Positions 15,651 to 23,457 of a stretch of 56,208 nt of DNA are shown in pieces. Source of the DNA: Candidatus Omnitrophota bacterium (GTDB lineage: Bacteria; Omnitrophota; Gorgyraeia; Velamenicoccales; Velamenicoccaceae); contig DMEU01000028.1 in assembly GCA_003451585.1 (NCBI GenBank), positions 1 through 56,208 of the forward strand, read 5' to 3'. The notes below the pieces were generated by a model. The model saw nothing but the letters and a program-made list of their open reading frames with translations, was not told the origin of the DNA and searched no databases. Made by a program: the position numbers and the translations under genes. Numbering within the stretch: the first letter of the stretch is position 1; every line of letters begins with the position of its first letter.

Positions 15651-16543
15651 ATATCCCAGCCTTTCCTGATATGAGGCCCATTGTGTTGGGCGACAAATAT
15701 ACCTTCGATCGCTTATTTAAAAAATACCCGCCGCAAGTTTCGGAGTTCACTTTTACCAATCTTTTTGCCTGGAGGTGCGCTTACCGGTTTTGCGTCTCAA
15801 GCCTGGATGATTGTGTCCTGGCAATTTCGGCAAAAGACAAGAAATCGCCGCATATCTTTGACCCGATCGGTGAACAAACTAAAAAAAGGAGCGTGGTCCG
15901 GGAAGTCTTTTCATTGATGGCCGGGCGCGCTAAGTTCGTCCGCGTTCCTGAGGCCACAGCGGGGTTGTTCGTAGATGAGGCAGGTATAGGCGTCGAAGAG
16001 GACCGCGATAACTTCGATTATGTCTATTCGGCGCGCGACCTCATAGAGCTTAAGGGCAGGGATTTTGACGCAAAGAGGAATTTTATCCGGCGTTTTGAGG
16101 AACAGTATACTTTTAAGTATGAGAAGATAACTAAGGCCAATCTCGGGAAGTGCCTGTCTTTTGAAGAAGAGTGGTGCAATGCCAAAGAGTGCCAGCGCGT
16201 AGAAGGCCTTGCGGCGGAAAGAGCGGCTACCCAGGAAATGTTGCGGCATTTTGAGAGGCTGGGCATAAGCGGGGGCATAATAGAAATAAACGGAAAGGTC
16301 GAGGCTGTGGCATTAGGCGAGGAGCTTAACGCAGAGACTTTTGTAGTGCACGTAGAGAAGGCCAACAGCGGATGCCAGGGCATATATCAGGCTATAAGCC
16401 AGCTCTTTATAAGCAATGAGGCCGGACGCTTCGCTTATGTCAACCGCGAGCAGGACCTGGGTGTGTCCGGCCTGCGTAAAGCCAAGGCATCCTACCATCC
16501 GCACCATATGGTGAAGAAATATAATTTAGTCTATAGCCGGTAG
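15647..16543 (+). CDS. DUF2156 protein (phosphatidylglycerol lysyltransferase C-terminal-like)
   Basis: 298 residues spanning a whole DUF2156 domain, a double GNAT-like fold also found as the catalytic part of MprF/LysX-type lysyltransferases. Conserved parts are EFTFTNLFAWR near 31-41, NFIRRFEEQY, and the C-terminal AYVNREQDLGVSGLRKAKASYHP. There are no membrane helices, so it is cytoplasmic or peripheral. The GTG at 15647 overlaps the permease stop (GTGA), which gives translational coupling and the family's usual N-terminus; a longer frame inside the permease gene is not credible. With acyltransferases and an exporter in the same operon, transfer of an aminoacyl group to a lipid is plausible but unproven. 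Confidence 0.8.
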   Translation: MNIPAFPDMRPIVLGDKYTFDRLFKKYPPQVSEFTFTNLFAWRCAYRFCVSSLDDCVLAISAKDKKSPHIFDPIGEQTKKRSVVREVFSLMAGRAKFVRVPEATAGLFVDEAGIGVEEDRDNFDYVYSARDLIELKGRDFDAKRNFIRRFEEQYTFKYEKITKANLGKCLSFEEEWCNAKECQRVEGLAAERAATQEMLRHFERLGISGGIIEINGKVEAVALGEELNAETFVVHVEKANSGCQGIYQAISQLFISNEAGRFAYVNREQDLGVSGLRKAKASYHPHHMVKKYNLVYSR

Positions 16544-16547
16544 CCTA

Positions 16548-16576
16548 TCGACTTTGACCTTCTAATGCGCTATAAT
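16548..16576 (+). promoter_or_regulatory. Promoter of rmuC
   Basis: TCGACT (16548-16553), 17-base spacer, TATAAT (16571-16576). The ATG lies seven bases after the -10 box with no Shine-Dalgarno, so a leaderless mRNA is likely. Confidence 0.5.
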
Positions 16577-16583
16577 TAAGACG

Positions 16584-17738
16584 ATGAATATTACAATGAT
16601 CATATTTGGGGTAATTTTAGGTGCAGGCCTTGTTTTTATCTTTTTGTGGCTGAAGGGAAGAGCTGTAAAAGACGCCGGAGAAGACAAGAAGAAGGAGCTC
16701 GACGACATCGTGGACAAGCTTAAAGGCGCTTTTGCGTCATTGTCTCTTGACGCCTTGTCAAAAAACAGCGAGGAGTTCTTGAAGCTGGCGCATCAGAGGT
16801 TGGAGAACGCCGCGTCTTTGAGCGAAAAAGACCTTGAAGGTAAAAAGAAGCTTATTGACCAGACATTTGGCGATATGAAGGTAGAGTTGGCCAAGGTCGA
16901 AGACCTGATGAAGGCCTTAGAAAAGGACCGCGAGCACAAATTCGCACAGCTCTCGACGAATATTGAACTTATGACCAAGGAGGTTTCGGAGCTGCAGCAG
17001 ACGACAGGGCACCTGAAGGCCGCTTTGGCTAGCACAAAAACACGCGGCCAGTGGGGGGAGCGCATGGCCGAAGATGTTTTAAGGCTCGCGGGTTTTATCG
17101 AGGGCATTAATTACGCCAAGCAGAAGGCGCAGGGCGCCGGCAGGCCGGATTACACGTTTTTCCTGCCGCAGGGCTTGTGCGTCAATATGGATGTTAAATT
17201 CCCTCTGGACAATTATTTGAGGTTCTTTGACGCCACCTCAGAGCTGGAAAAAGAGAATTACAAGAGCCAGTTCCTGCGTGACGTAAAGCTCAGGATCAAA
17301 GAGGTCACATCGCGCGATTATATCGACCCGGAAAACCGGACCGTAGATTATGTGATAGTATTCATCCCCAATGAACAGGTATATGCGTTCATCAACCAGG
17401 CCGATAGGTCCATCCTCGATGAGGCGATGCAGCACAAGGTCATCTTCTGCTCGCCGTTGACGCTGTATGCCATCTTGGCCGTTATCCGCCAGGCGATGGA
17501 CAATTTTAATTTAGAGCGCACGGCGCACAAGATACTGGATGTATTGGGCGCCTTTGAAAAACAGTACCAGGCATTCTGTGTTTCTCTTGAAAAAATGGGT
17601 GAGAAGATAGATGATGCCAGAAAAGAGTATGACTCCCTTATTACGACGCGCAAGAACCAGATGGACAGGCAGTTGAAAAAGGTTGAAGAACTGCGCCAGG
17701 AAAAAGGGCTCGTATTGGAAGATAAAAGCGCCCATTAG
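16584..17738 (+). CDS. rmuC: RmuC family protein
   Basis: 384 residues. One N-terminal membrane helix (about 3-23), a long coiled coil (about 35-150), and then the conserved RmuC nuclease-like domain (about 150-360) with TRGQWGERMAEDVLRLAGF, GRPDYTFFLP, MDVKFPLDNYLRF and VIVFIPNEQVYAF. RmuC limits inversions and other DNA rearrangements at short inverted repeats. A charged coiled tail ends the protein. The length fits the family. It is the first gene of a unit with DUF167 and pgeF. Confidence 0.93.
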   Translation: MNITMIIFGVILGAGLVFIFLWLKGRAVKDAGEDKKKELDDIVDKLKGAFASLSLDALSKNSEEFLKLAHQRLENAASLSEKDLEGKKKLIDQTFGDMKVELAKVEDLMKALEKDREHKFAQLSTNIELMTKEVSELQQTTGHLKAALASTKTRGQWGERMAEDVLRLAGFIEGINYAKQKAQGAGRPDYTFFLPQGLCVNMDVKFPLDNYLRFFDATSELEKENYKSQFLRDVKLRIKEVTSRDYIDPENRTVDYVIVFIPNEQVYAFINQADRSILDEAMQHKVIFCSPLTLYAILAVIRQAMDNFNLERTAHKILDVLGAFEKQYQAFCVSLEKMGEKIDDARKEYDSLITTRKNQMDRQLKKVEELRQEKGLVLEDKSAH

Positions 17739-17743
17739 CCGCT

Positions 17744-17962
17744 ATGCTTGTCGACGTCAAGGTCATCCCTAAATCATCCCGCAATCTTATTAAACAAGAG
17801 GCCGCGCGCCTGAAGGCCTATCTTACCGTGGCACCTGAAAAAGGAAAGGCCAACCAGGCCTTGATAGAGCTCATAGCCGAACATTACAATGTCAAAAAAA
17901 GCCAGGTGCGCATAGTTAAGGGGGCGCGCTCCGCGCTCAAAGTCGTTTCAATCGGGAAATAA
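17744..17962 (+). CDS. DUF167 (YggU-like) protein
   Basis: 72 residues covering the whole DUF167 domain: VKVIPKSSRN at the start, then LTVAPEKGKANQALIELIAEH and SQVRIVKGARSALKVV. The protein is small, soluble and widely conserved, but its molecular role is unknown. It starts 5 bases after rmuC and ends 3 bases before pgeF, so it belongs to the same operon. Many genomes place this gene near pgeF-like or YggT genes, which supports the call. Confidence 0.9.
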   Translation: MLVDVKVIPKSSRNLIKQEAARLKAYLTVAPEKGKANQALIELIAEHYNVKKSQVRIVKGARSALKVVSIGK

Positions 17963-17965
17963 ACC

Positions 17966-18739
17966 ATGCCTGAGCCGCTTATCTTAAAAAAACAAGACGG
18001 GTTTTACGAGCTTTGCTTTTTTGAAAAGCACGGCGTACGCGCTGTTTTTACTTCGAGAAAGTATGATATGGGTTTCAAGCGCCTTGCGCCGGGAAATGCC
18101 GGCGGCCGCAAGGAAGCTTATCTGAAACTTGGTATAAATTGGAAGAGGCTGGCATGCCCTTTGCAAGTCCACGGCGATAATGTATTTGTGGCGCAGGAGA
18201 AACACAATGGCAGTGGTGTTTTCGGGCGTTCCGGGGCCATAGCGGATACAGATGCGATTGTGACTTTGGAGGCCGGCCTGCCCCTGGCTATTTTGACCGC
18301 GGATTGTCTTCCTGTTTTTATCCTGGATCCGCACAATCATTGCATAGCTTTGGTCCATGCGGGTTGGCGAGGGGTCTATCAGCGCCTCATAGGCAACACG
18401 ATCGCGAAGATGGGCAAGGTGTGCGGTTCGGCTCCTGAACATCTCCTGGTGGCCTTAGGGCCTGCTATCCGCCAGTGTTGCTATGAGGTGGGCAAGGATT
18501 TTACAGAGAAGTTCAGGCCGGAAGTCCTCAAGCATAGCGGAGGAAAACTATATTTCGATAGCGCGGATGAGGCCTGCCGCCAGATGACTGAGCTGGGCAT
18601 AAGAAGAGAGAATATTTGTGACAGCCGTATATGCACGTCATGCGCCAATGATGAGTTTTTCTCCTTTCGCAGGGAGGGGCAGAAGGCCGGCCGCAGCATG
18701 TCTGTGATGCAAATAAACAGGATCCGTGATATAATTTAG
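17966..18739 (+). CDS. pgeF: PgeF/YlmD family purine nucleoside phosphorylase (laccase domain)
   Basis: 257 residues. The family (formerly DUF152, YfiH) has zinc ligands and active-site residues in LQVHGDNVF near 66-74, LTADCLPVFI near 111-120, and LVHAGWRGVY near 130-139, all present. CTSC near the C-terminus and FFSFRREGQKAGR also match. Members were called polyphenol oxidases and were later shown to act on purine nucleosides and in peptidoglycan editing. The protein is cytoplasmic. The last bases of the gene contain a TGATATAAT extended -10 box for the next gene. Confidence 0.93.
   Translation: MPEPLILKKQDGFYELCFFEKHGVRAVFTSRKYDMGFKRLAPGNAGGRKEAYLKLGINWKRLACPLQVHGDNVFVAQEKHNGSGVFGRSGAIADTDAIVTLEAGLPLAILTADCLPVFILDPHNHCIALVHAGWRGVYQRLIGNTIAKMGKVCGSAPEHLLVALGPAIRQCCYEVGKDFTEKFRPEVLKHSGGKLYFDSADEACRQMTELGIRRENICDSRICTSCANDEFFSFRREGQKAGRSMSVMQINRIRDII
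18727..18735 (+). promoter_or_regulatory. Extended -10 promoter element for the glutaredoxin/trxB unit
   Basis: TG-A-TATAAT at 18727-18735, inside the 3' end of pgeF, 67 bases before the glutaredoxin ATG. I see no good -35, as is common for extended -10 promoters. Confidence 0.45.
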
Positions 18740-18801
18740 AAAATAAGGGATCTAGAAACAAAGACGCAAATGGCAGGGCTTAAAACCGAAAGGAGAAAGC
18801 T

Positions 18802-19035
18802 ATGGCAGAGATCAGGGTCTATTCTACGCCAACCTGTCCTTATTGCGTGAGGGTCAAGAACTACCTGAAAGATAAAAACATCCCTTTTGAGAACATCGAC
18901 GTATCCAGCAACGAAGAAGGGCTTGCCGAAATGGTCAGGGTCTCGGGGCAAATGGGTGTCCCTGTTGTTTTGATAGACGGAGACGTGATCGTAGGTTTTG
19001 ACAAAGAGAAGATAGACTCTAAACTTGGGGCATAG
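18802..19035 (+). CDS. Glutaredoxin/NrdH-like redoxin
   Basis: 77 residues with a thioredoxin fold and the active site CPYC (Cys12-Cys15). GVPVVLIDGDVIVGFDKEKID is the usual cis-Pro and substrate-binding region. NrdH-type redoxins are reduced by thioredoxin reductase instead of glutathione, and the next gene is trxB, which supports that pairing. An AGGAGAAAGCT ribosome binding site precedes the ATG. The only in-frame trxB start codon upstream of the real one would overlap this gene, which is why I set trxB downstream. Confidence 0.92.
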   Translation: MAEIRVYSTPTCPYCVRVKNYLKDKNIPFENIDVSSNEEGLAEMVRVSGQMGVPVVLIDGDVIVGFDKEKIDSKLGA

Positions 19036-19054
19036 ACAGGCCTCTTATAAGCCG

Positions 19055-19963
19055 ATGCGTGAACTTATTATTGTCGGGGCCGGGCCCGCGGGCATAACAG
19101 CCGCGGTTTACGCGGCAAGAAAAAAGATAGATTTTATGTTGGTCACCGAAGATATCGGCGGCCAGACGCTTTTGAGCTCGGATGTGGAGAATTACACGGG
19201 CTACCAGTTCATCACAGGCCAGGACCTTGTAGCCAAGTTCGAAGAACATCTTAAGCAATTCGGTGTAGAGGCAAAGACCGGCGAGCCCGCCGTGCGCATC
19301 CTGCAGGCAAAGGACGGCTCTTTTACCGTCGAGACAAAAAAAGCTGCCTATCAGGCCAAAGCGGTCATAGTCGCAAGCGGCAGAAGGCCCCGTTGGCTGG
19401 ATGCGGCAGGAGAAGAAGCCTTAAGGAACAAAGGCGTCAGTTATTGCGCGACTTGCGACGGCCCGCTCTTCTCAAAAAAGCATGTAGCGGTGATAGGAGG
19501 GGGGAACTCCGCTTTGGATGCGGCATTGCAGATGATGCACATCGCTACTTTTGTTTACCTGATAGATATCAATCCCGAGTTAGGCGGCGATCCTATCATG
19601 CGTGAAAAGGTAATGGCAGCGGCTAACGCGAAGATCTTTAACAGCGCTGTTACAAAAGAGATACGGGGCTCGCAGTTCGTGGAAGGCATCAGATTCGAGC
19701 AGAACGGTGTCTCACGCGACCTCGATGTCCAGGGTGTCTTTGTCGAGATAGGCTCTATACCTAATTCCGATATCATAGATTTTGTGGCAAAAAACGAAAA
19801 CGGCGAGATTATCATCGATAATATCAACAGCACAAATATAGCCGGCATCTTTGCAGCCGGTGATGTGACTGATGTGCCGGAGAAGCAGATCATCGTGGCC
19901 GCGGGTGAGGGCGCTAAAGCGGTATTGGGCGTTTCCCGTTACCTGTATAAGTCGGGGGCATAA
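19055..19963 (+). CDS. trxB: Thioredoxin reductase
   Basis: 302 residues, the usual size. FAD-binding GAGPAG is at about 8-13, the redox-active CATC at 131-134 (VSYCATCDGP), NADPH-binding GGGNSALDAAL near 149-159, and the second FAD motif GIFAAGDVTD near the C-terminus. It takes electrons from NADPH (or reduced flavin or ferredoxin in some anaerobes) to thioredoxin or NrdH. I chose the ATG at 19055, which gives the normal MRELIIVGAGPAG start. The stop is directly followed by the cutA ATG. Confidence 0.95.
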   Translation: MRELIIVGAGPAGITAAVYAARKKIDFMLVTEDIGGQTLLSSDVENYTGYQFITGQDLVAKFEEHLKQFGVEAKTGEPAVRILQAKDGSFTVETKKAAYQAKAVIVASGRRPRWLDAAGEEALRNKGVSYCATCDGPLFSKKHVAVIGGGNSALDAALQMMHIATFVYLIDINPELGGDPIMREKVMAAANAKIFNSAVTKEIRGSQFVEGIRFEQNGVSRDLDVQGVFVEIGSIPNSDIIDFVAKNENGEIIIDNINSTNIAGIFAAGDVTDVPEKQIIVAAGEGAKAVLGVSRYLYKSGA

Positions 19964-20293
19964 ATGGGCAATTGCGTTGTTTTTGTCACGGCCCCTAAGG
20001 GCAAAGAGCCTCATTCGCTGGCAAAGATGCTCTTAGAAAAGAAATTGTGTGCCTGTGTAAATATAGTAAAAGAAATAGATTCTTTTTTTTGGTGGCAGGG
20101 AAAGATCGATACCGCCAAAGAATCTTTGCTGGTCATTAAAACAAGGCGCAGCCTCCTGGCGGCATTGACAAGGGCGGTAAAGCAGGCCCATAGTTATGAG
20201 GTCTGCGAGGTCATAGCACTGCCTATTATCGGAGGCAATAAAGATTACCTGGACTGGGTCTCGGCGTCATGCAAGAAAGGAAATAAAAGATGA
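19964..20293 (+). CDS. cutA: CutA1 divalent ion tolerance protein
   Basis: 109 residues, the standard size of the trimeric CutA1 family. Conserved segments are the N-terminal VFVTAPKGKEPHSLA, KLCACVNIVKEIDSFFWWQGKI and VCEVIALPIIGGNKDYLDWV. The family was linked to copper tolerance in E. coli; the biochemical role is still unclear. The ATG immediately follows the trxB stop, and the ccdA ATG overlaps its stop by 4 bases, so trxB-cutA-ccdA-tlpA form one operon. Confidence 0.93.
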   Translation: MGNCVVFVTAPKGKEPHSLAKMLLEKKLCACVNIVKEIDSFFWWQGKIDTAKESLLVIKTRRSLLAALTRAVKQAHSYEVCEVIALPIIGGNKDYLDWVSASCKKGNKR

Positions 20294-20961
20294 TACAAGG
20301 AGGAAATCCGCTTGAAATAGTTTTAGCTTTCGGAGCCGGTATGCTTGTCAGTTTTTCGCCGTGCGTATATCCGCTGCTGCCTATTACTGTAGGTTATATC
20401 GGCGCCTCGTCGCAAAAGGACAAACTCCACGCATTTTTATTGAGCCTTATCTATGTCCTGGGCATGGCTATCACGTATTGTATTTTAGGCGTGTTTGCCA
20501 GCATGACCGGAAAGATCTTCGGGCAGATAAGTTCCAGCCCGGTGTCATTTTTTATTATAGGCAATATCTGTATTATTTTCGGGTTATCGATGCTCGGCGT
20601 CTTTGAACTTCACATGCCTAACTTTTTTTTAAATAAGGCAAAGAACCCGAAGAATAAATTCTCAGTTTTTCTCTTAGGCCTGACAAGCGGCCTGATAGTA
20701 GGGCCGTGCACAGCTCCGGTACTGGGCGCGATCCTTGTGTATGTGGCGACAAAACAGAATCTCGCGTACGGCATTTTGCTCTTGTTCAGTTTCGCCTATG
20801 GCATGGGTTCGCTTTTGATCTTGGCAGGCACATTCAGCGGCGTTTTGGCCGGCATGCCCAAGTCAGGGAAATGGATGTATACCGTAGAAAGGCTGGGCGG
20901 GGTATTATTGATTCTAGCCGGTGAGTACTTTTTGATAAATATGGGGAGAGCCTTGGTATGA
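20290..20961 (+). CDS. ccdA: CcdA-type thiol-disulfide transporter
   Basis: 223 residues with six membrane helices. The two conserved cysteines sit in FSPCVYPLLPI (helix 1) and VGPCTAPVLGA (helix 4), as in CcdA/DsbD-beta. It passes electrons from cytoplasmic thioredoxin across the membrane to periplasmic thioredoxin-like proteins. It overlaps cutA and the TlpA-like gene by 4 bases each. The neighbours supply the source (TrxB) and the acceptor (TlpA-like), so the operon is a complete reductant export path. Confidence 0.94.
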   Translation: MIQGGNPLEIVLAFGAGMLVSFSPCVYPLLPITVGYIGASSQKDKLHAFLLSLIYVLGMAITYCILGVFASMTGKIFGQISSSPVSFFIIGNICIIFGLSMLGVFELHMPNFFLNKAKNPKNKFSVFLLGLTSGLIVGPCTAPVLGAILVYVATKQNLAYGILLLFSFAYGMGSLLILAGTFSGVLAGMPKSGKWMYTVERLGGVLLILAGEYFLINMGRALV

Positions 20962-21455
20962 AAAAAATATTAAGGAAAGTTTTTATAGTCTTGTTGTCGT
21001 TCTTGTTCTTATCCGCTCCGGCCGTTCACGCTTATAGTTCGGTAGATAAGGCCGCCGGGCTAGGCCAGTCGCCGGATTTCAGCCTTTCGACTGTTTCGGG
21101 CAAGACGGTGTCCCTGGAAGATTCCAGGGGGAAGAATGTCGTGCTCTTCTTTTTTACCACCTGGTGCCCGTGGTGCCGGAAGAAATTCCCCGAACTCGTC
21201 AAGAACCAGGAGAGGTATAAGAATGACGGGGTAGAGCTTATTATTATCGATGCCGGAGAAAGCCGGGCCAAGGTCTTATCTTTCGTACAGAAGCAGGGTA
21301 TACCGTTCGACATACTCCTGGATGTGGATATGAAGGTGTCCGAAGACTACGATATAGTCGGCATCCCGGCCTTTGTCCTTATATCCGAGGACGGCCGTAT
21401 CCTCTACAGGGATAACGACATGCCTGATAACTATAAGAAGATCTTCGGTAAATAG
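20958..21455 (+). CDS. TlpA/ResA-like periplasmic thioredoxin
   Basis: 165 residues. A signal peptide (about 1-26) precedes an AhpC/TSA-Redoxin domain with the active site CPWC (Cys70-Cys73, in TTWCPWCRKKFPE). Typical features are PDFSLSTVSGKTVSLEDSRGKNV at the start of the domain and GIPAFVLISEDG with the cis-Pro. Its likely electron donor is CcdA, whose gene overlaps it by 4 bases. Targets could be cytochrome c maturation or general periplasmic disulfide reduction; no cytochrome genes are in the window. Confidence 0.92.
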   Translation: MKKILRKVFIVLLSFLFLSAPAVHAYSSVDKAAGLGQSPDFSLSTVSGKTVSLEDSRGKNVVLFFFTTWCPWCRKKFPELVKNQERYKNDGVELIIIDAGESRAKVLSFVQKQGIPFDILLDVDMKVSEDYDIVGIPAFVLISEDGRILYRDNDMPDNYKKIFGK

Positions 21456-21464
21456 AACTTTCCC

Positions 21465-21492
21465 TTGACAATTGCCGCTAAGCGCCTATAAT
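21465..21492 (+). promoter_or_regulatory. Consensus promoter of the Fur-family gene
   Basis: TTGACA (21465-21470), 16-base spacer, TATAAT (21487-21492), both hexamers perfect, right after the TlpA-like stop codon. Confidence 0.85.
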
Positions 21493-21498
21493 TAAATC

Positions 21499-21517
21499 AG
21501 TAATGATAGCCATTATT
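21499..21517. promoter_or_regulatory. Fur-box-like operator at the transcription start
   Basis: AGTAATGATAGCCATTATT matches the 19-base E. coli Fur box at 14 positions by my hand count. It lies directly after the -10 box, so a bound Fur-family protein would block the promoter. This suggests autoregulation. Confidence 0.7.
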
Positions 21518-21520
21518 AAT

Positions 21521-21620
21521 AAGGGCAGGCGAACCTCGGTCCACCGCGTAAATAAGGTGTAGCTACCCGCCGCATGATTTCACCTGTTTCAATAATCTGA
21601 GAAGGGTATTTTTTTCTCTT
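21521..21620 (+). promoter_or_regulatory. Structured 5' leader of the Fur-family mRNA (candidate)
   Basis: About 150 bases of transcribed leader. CAGGCGAA (21526-21533) pairs with TTCACCTG (21579-21586) with one mismatch and encloses a hairpin CACC/GGTG (21542-21545, 21556-21559). A T-rich stretch follows at 21608-21624. I do not recognise a known riboswitch. Confidence 0.35.
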
Positions 21621-21651
21621 TTTTGTCATCAAATATAGAGGGGAGAAGCAC

Positions 21652-22065
21652 ATGGGCAAGAACGTAGAAGGCAGTTACCGCATTACAAAACAGCGCCAGA
21701 AGATATTGGAGCTTCTTACGAACACCAAAGAGCATCCTACGGCGGACCAGGTCTACAAGAAATTGAAGGGTAAGTTCCCGCGCCTGAGCCTGGGTACGGT
21801 GTACAGGAATCTTAGGATATTAAAAGAGCAGGGACAGATCTGGGAGCTTGATTTCGGCACGGGCTTGAGCCACTTTGATGCCGTCGTGCATTCGCACTAT
21901 CACTTCATATGCAAGAATTGCCGCAGGATTTACGACATACGCATCCCTGCCATAAAAGAGTTGGATGATAAGGTCAGGACTATGACGGGTTTCAGGATAT
22001 ATTCCCACCGTTTGGAATTTTTCGGGCTCTGCGACGTATGTAATGACAGGCAGATGGTCCAGTAA
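21652..22065 (+). CDS. Fur/PerR-family metalloregulator
   Basis: 137 residues. The N-terminal winged helix (about 8-85) includes HPTADQVYKKLKGKFPRLSLGTVYRNLRILKEQG, very typical. The dimerisation domain has the metal motif HSHYHFICKNC and a second zinc pair CDVC, so the Cys4 structural zinc site is complete. The N-terminal position of Asp/His ligands fits PerR as well as Fur; the acceptor metal cannot be told. With a Fur-like box at its own promoter and oxygen-defence genes nearby, iron or peroxide sensing is likely. The ATG has GGGGAG nine bases upstream. Confidence 0.93.
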   Translation: MGKNVEGSYRITKQRQKILELLTNTKEHPTADQVYKKLKGKFPRLSLGTVYRNLRILKEQGQIWELDFGTGLSHFDAVVHSHYHFICKNCRRIYDIRIPAIKELDDKVRTMTGFRIYSHRLEFFGLCDVCNDRQMVQ

Positions 22066-22075
22066 GCGTTTAAGC

Positions 22076-23440
22076 ATGAGCATCTTAAATAATAATCTGA
22101 GTTTGTTGATGGACCTCTATGAGCTTACAATGGCGCAGAGTTATTACCGCCATCGTTTTAAGGCCCAGGCCACTTTCGATCTTTTTGTAAGGCACCTGCC
22201 TCCCAACAGGTCCTACCTCGTCTTTGCAGGGTTAGAAGACGTCCTGCGTTATCTTAAAAATCTGAAGTTCAGCCAGGAAGACCTTGATTATCTAGAGAGG
22301 CTCGGGTTCGGAGAAGATTTTTTGACATACCTGGGCCGCTTGAGATTCCACGGCGATGTATGGGCCATGCCCGAAGGGAGCGTGTTCTTTCCGGGTGAGC
22401 CGGTCATACGCGTGACAGGTTCTTTGATAGAGGCCCAGATAATAGAGAGTTTTCTTTTGAATGCCGTCAATCTTTCTACCATGGTGGCATCAAAGGCCTC
22501 ACGCATCATGATAGCGGCAGGCGGCCGGGGTGTTTATGATTTTTCTTTGCGCCGCGCGCAGGGGATCGATGCGGCGTTAAAAGTAGCGCGCTCCGCTTTT
22601 ATTTCCGGTTTCAGCGGGACTTCCAATGTACTTGCTTCAAAACTTTACGGCATACCGGCTGTCGGGACTATGGCCCACTCATTTGTCTTGTCTTTCTCAA
22701 GCGAGGCTGAAAGTTTCAGGGCATTTTTCGAGACGTTCCCTAATAAGTCCATTCTCCTAGTCGATACATACAGTATCCAGGAAGGCATTAAGAACGCTAT
22801 TCGCGTGGCAGGAGAATTCAGGGCCAGGGGCCATATGCTGCAGGGTATACGCTTAGATAGCGGCAATCTCGCGCAGCAGGCCAGGATGGCAAGGCGTATG
22901 CTCAATGAAAGCAATTTCAAAGAGGTCAAGATATTTGCCAGCGGAGACCTGGACGAATACAAGATAGAGAAACTCGCGGCAAGCGGCGCGCCCATAGATG
23001 ATTTTGGCGTAGGCACGCGTATGGGGGCGTCAGCGGACGCGCCTTCTTTAGATGTTATCTATAAGCTGGCCGAGGTTACAAATGAGGGCGGCGTATTTTT
23101 GCCGACCATGAAGTTCAGCAGGAACAAGGTAACGCTGCCGGGCCGCAAGCAGGTATTCAGGTGTTTTGACAAGCGCGGTTTCTGCAAAGAGGATATCATA
23201 GGCCTAGAGCATGAAAACCCGGGAGAGCCGCTTTTGAAGAAGGTCATGCATGCAGGAGAGCTCGTTTGCGGCCTAAGGCCGCTTTCTGAGATAAAAGAAA
23301 CCGCCGCAAGGAATATGTCCTCTTTGAGGAAGGAATACAGGCTTTTGCGCCGCGGCGCGTCTTATCCGGTGCTTTTAAGCAAGGACTTAAAGAAGCTGGT
23401 CGCGGGTTTGGCGAGGCATTTGAAAAAACCTGGTAGTTAA
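22076..23440 (+). CDS. pncB: Nicotinate phosphoribosyltransferase
   Basis: 454 residues, type II-like. It converts nicotinate and PRPP to nicotinate mononucleotide in NAD salvage. The family start MDLYELTMAQSYY is near residues 12-24; FSLRRAQGID and SFISGFSGTSN-like segments, GIPAVGTMAHSF, GIRLDSGNLAQQ and DFGVGTRMG are all present. The ATG at 22076 follows the Fur-family stop by 10 bases; an in-frame start 33 bases upstream overlaps that gene and lacks a conserved N-terminus. The gene is in the same direction as the regulator and probably co-transcribed. Confidence 0.94.
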   Translation: MSILNNNLSLLMDLYELTMAQSYYRHRFKAQATFDLFVRHLPPNRSYLVFAGLEDVLRYLKNLKFSQEDLDYLERLGFGEDFLTYLGRLRFHGDVWAMPEGSVFFPGEPVIRVTGSLIEAQIIESFLLNAVNLSTMVASKASRIMIAAGGRGVYDFSLRRAQGIDAALKVARSAFISGFSGTSNVLASKLYGIPAVGTMAHSFVLSFSSEAESFRAFFETFPNKSILLVDTYSIQEGIKNAIRVAGEFRARGHMLQGIRLDSGNLAQQARMARRMLNESNFKEVKIFASGDLDEYKIEKLAASGAPIDDFGVGTRMGASADAPSLDVIYKLAEVTNEGGVFLPTMKFSRNKVTLPGRKQVFRCFDKRGFCKEDIIGLEHENPGEPLLKKVMHAGELVCGLRPLSEIKETAARNMSSLRKEYRLLRRGASYPVLLSKDLKKLVAGLARHLKKPGS

Positions 23441-23457
23441 ATTTTGGAGGCAAGGTT

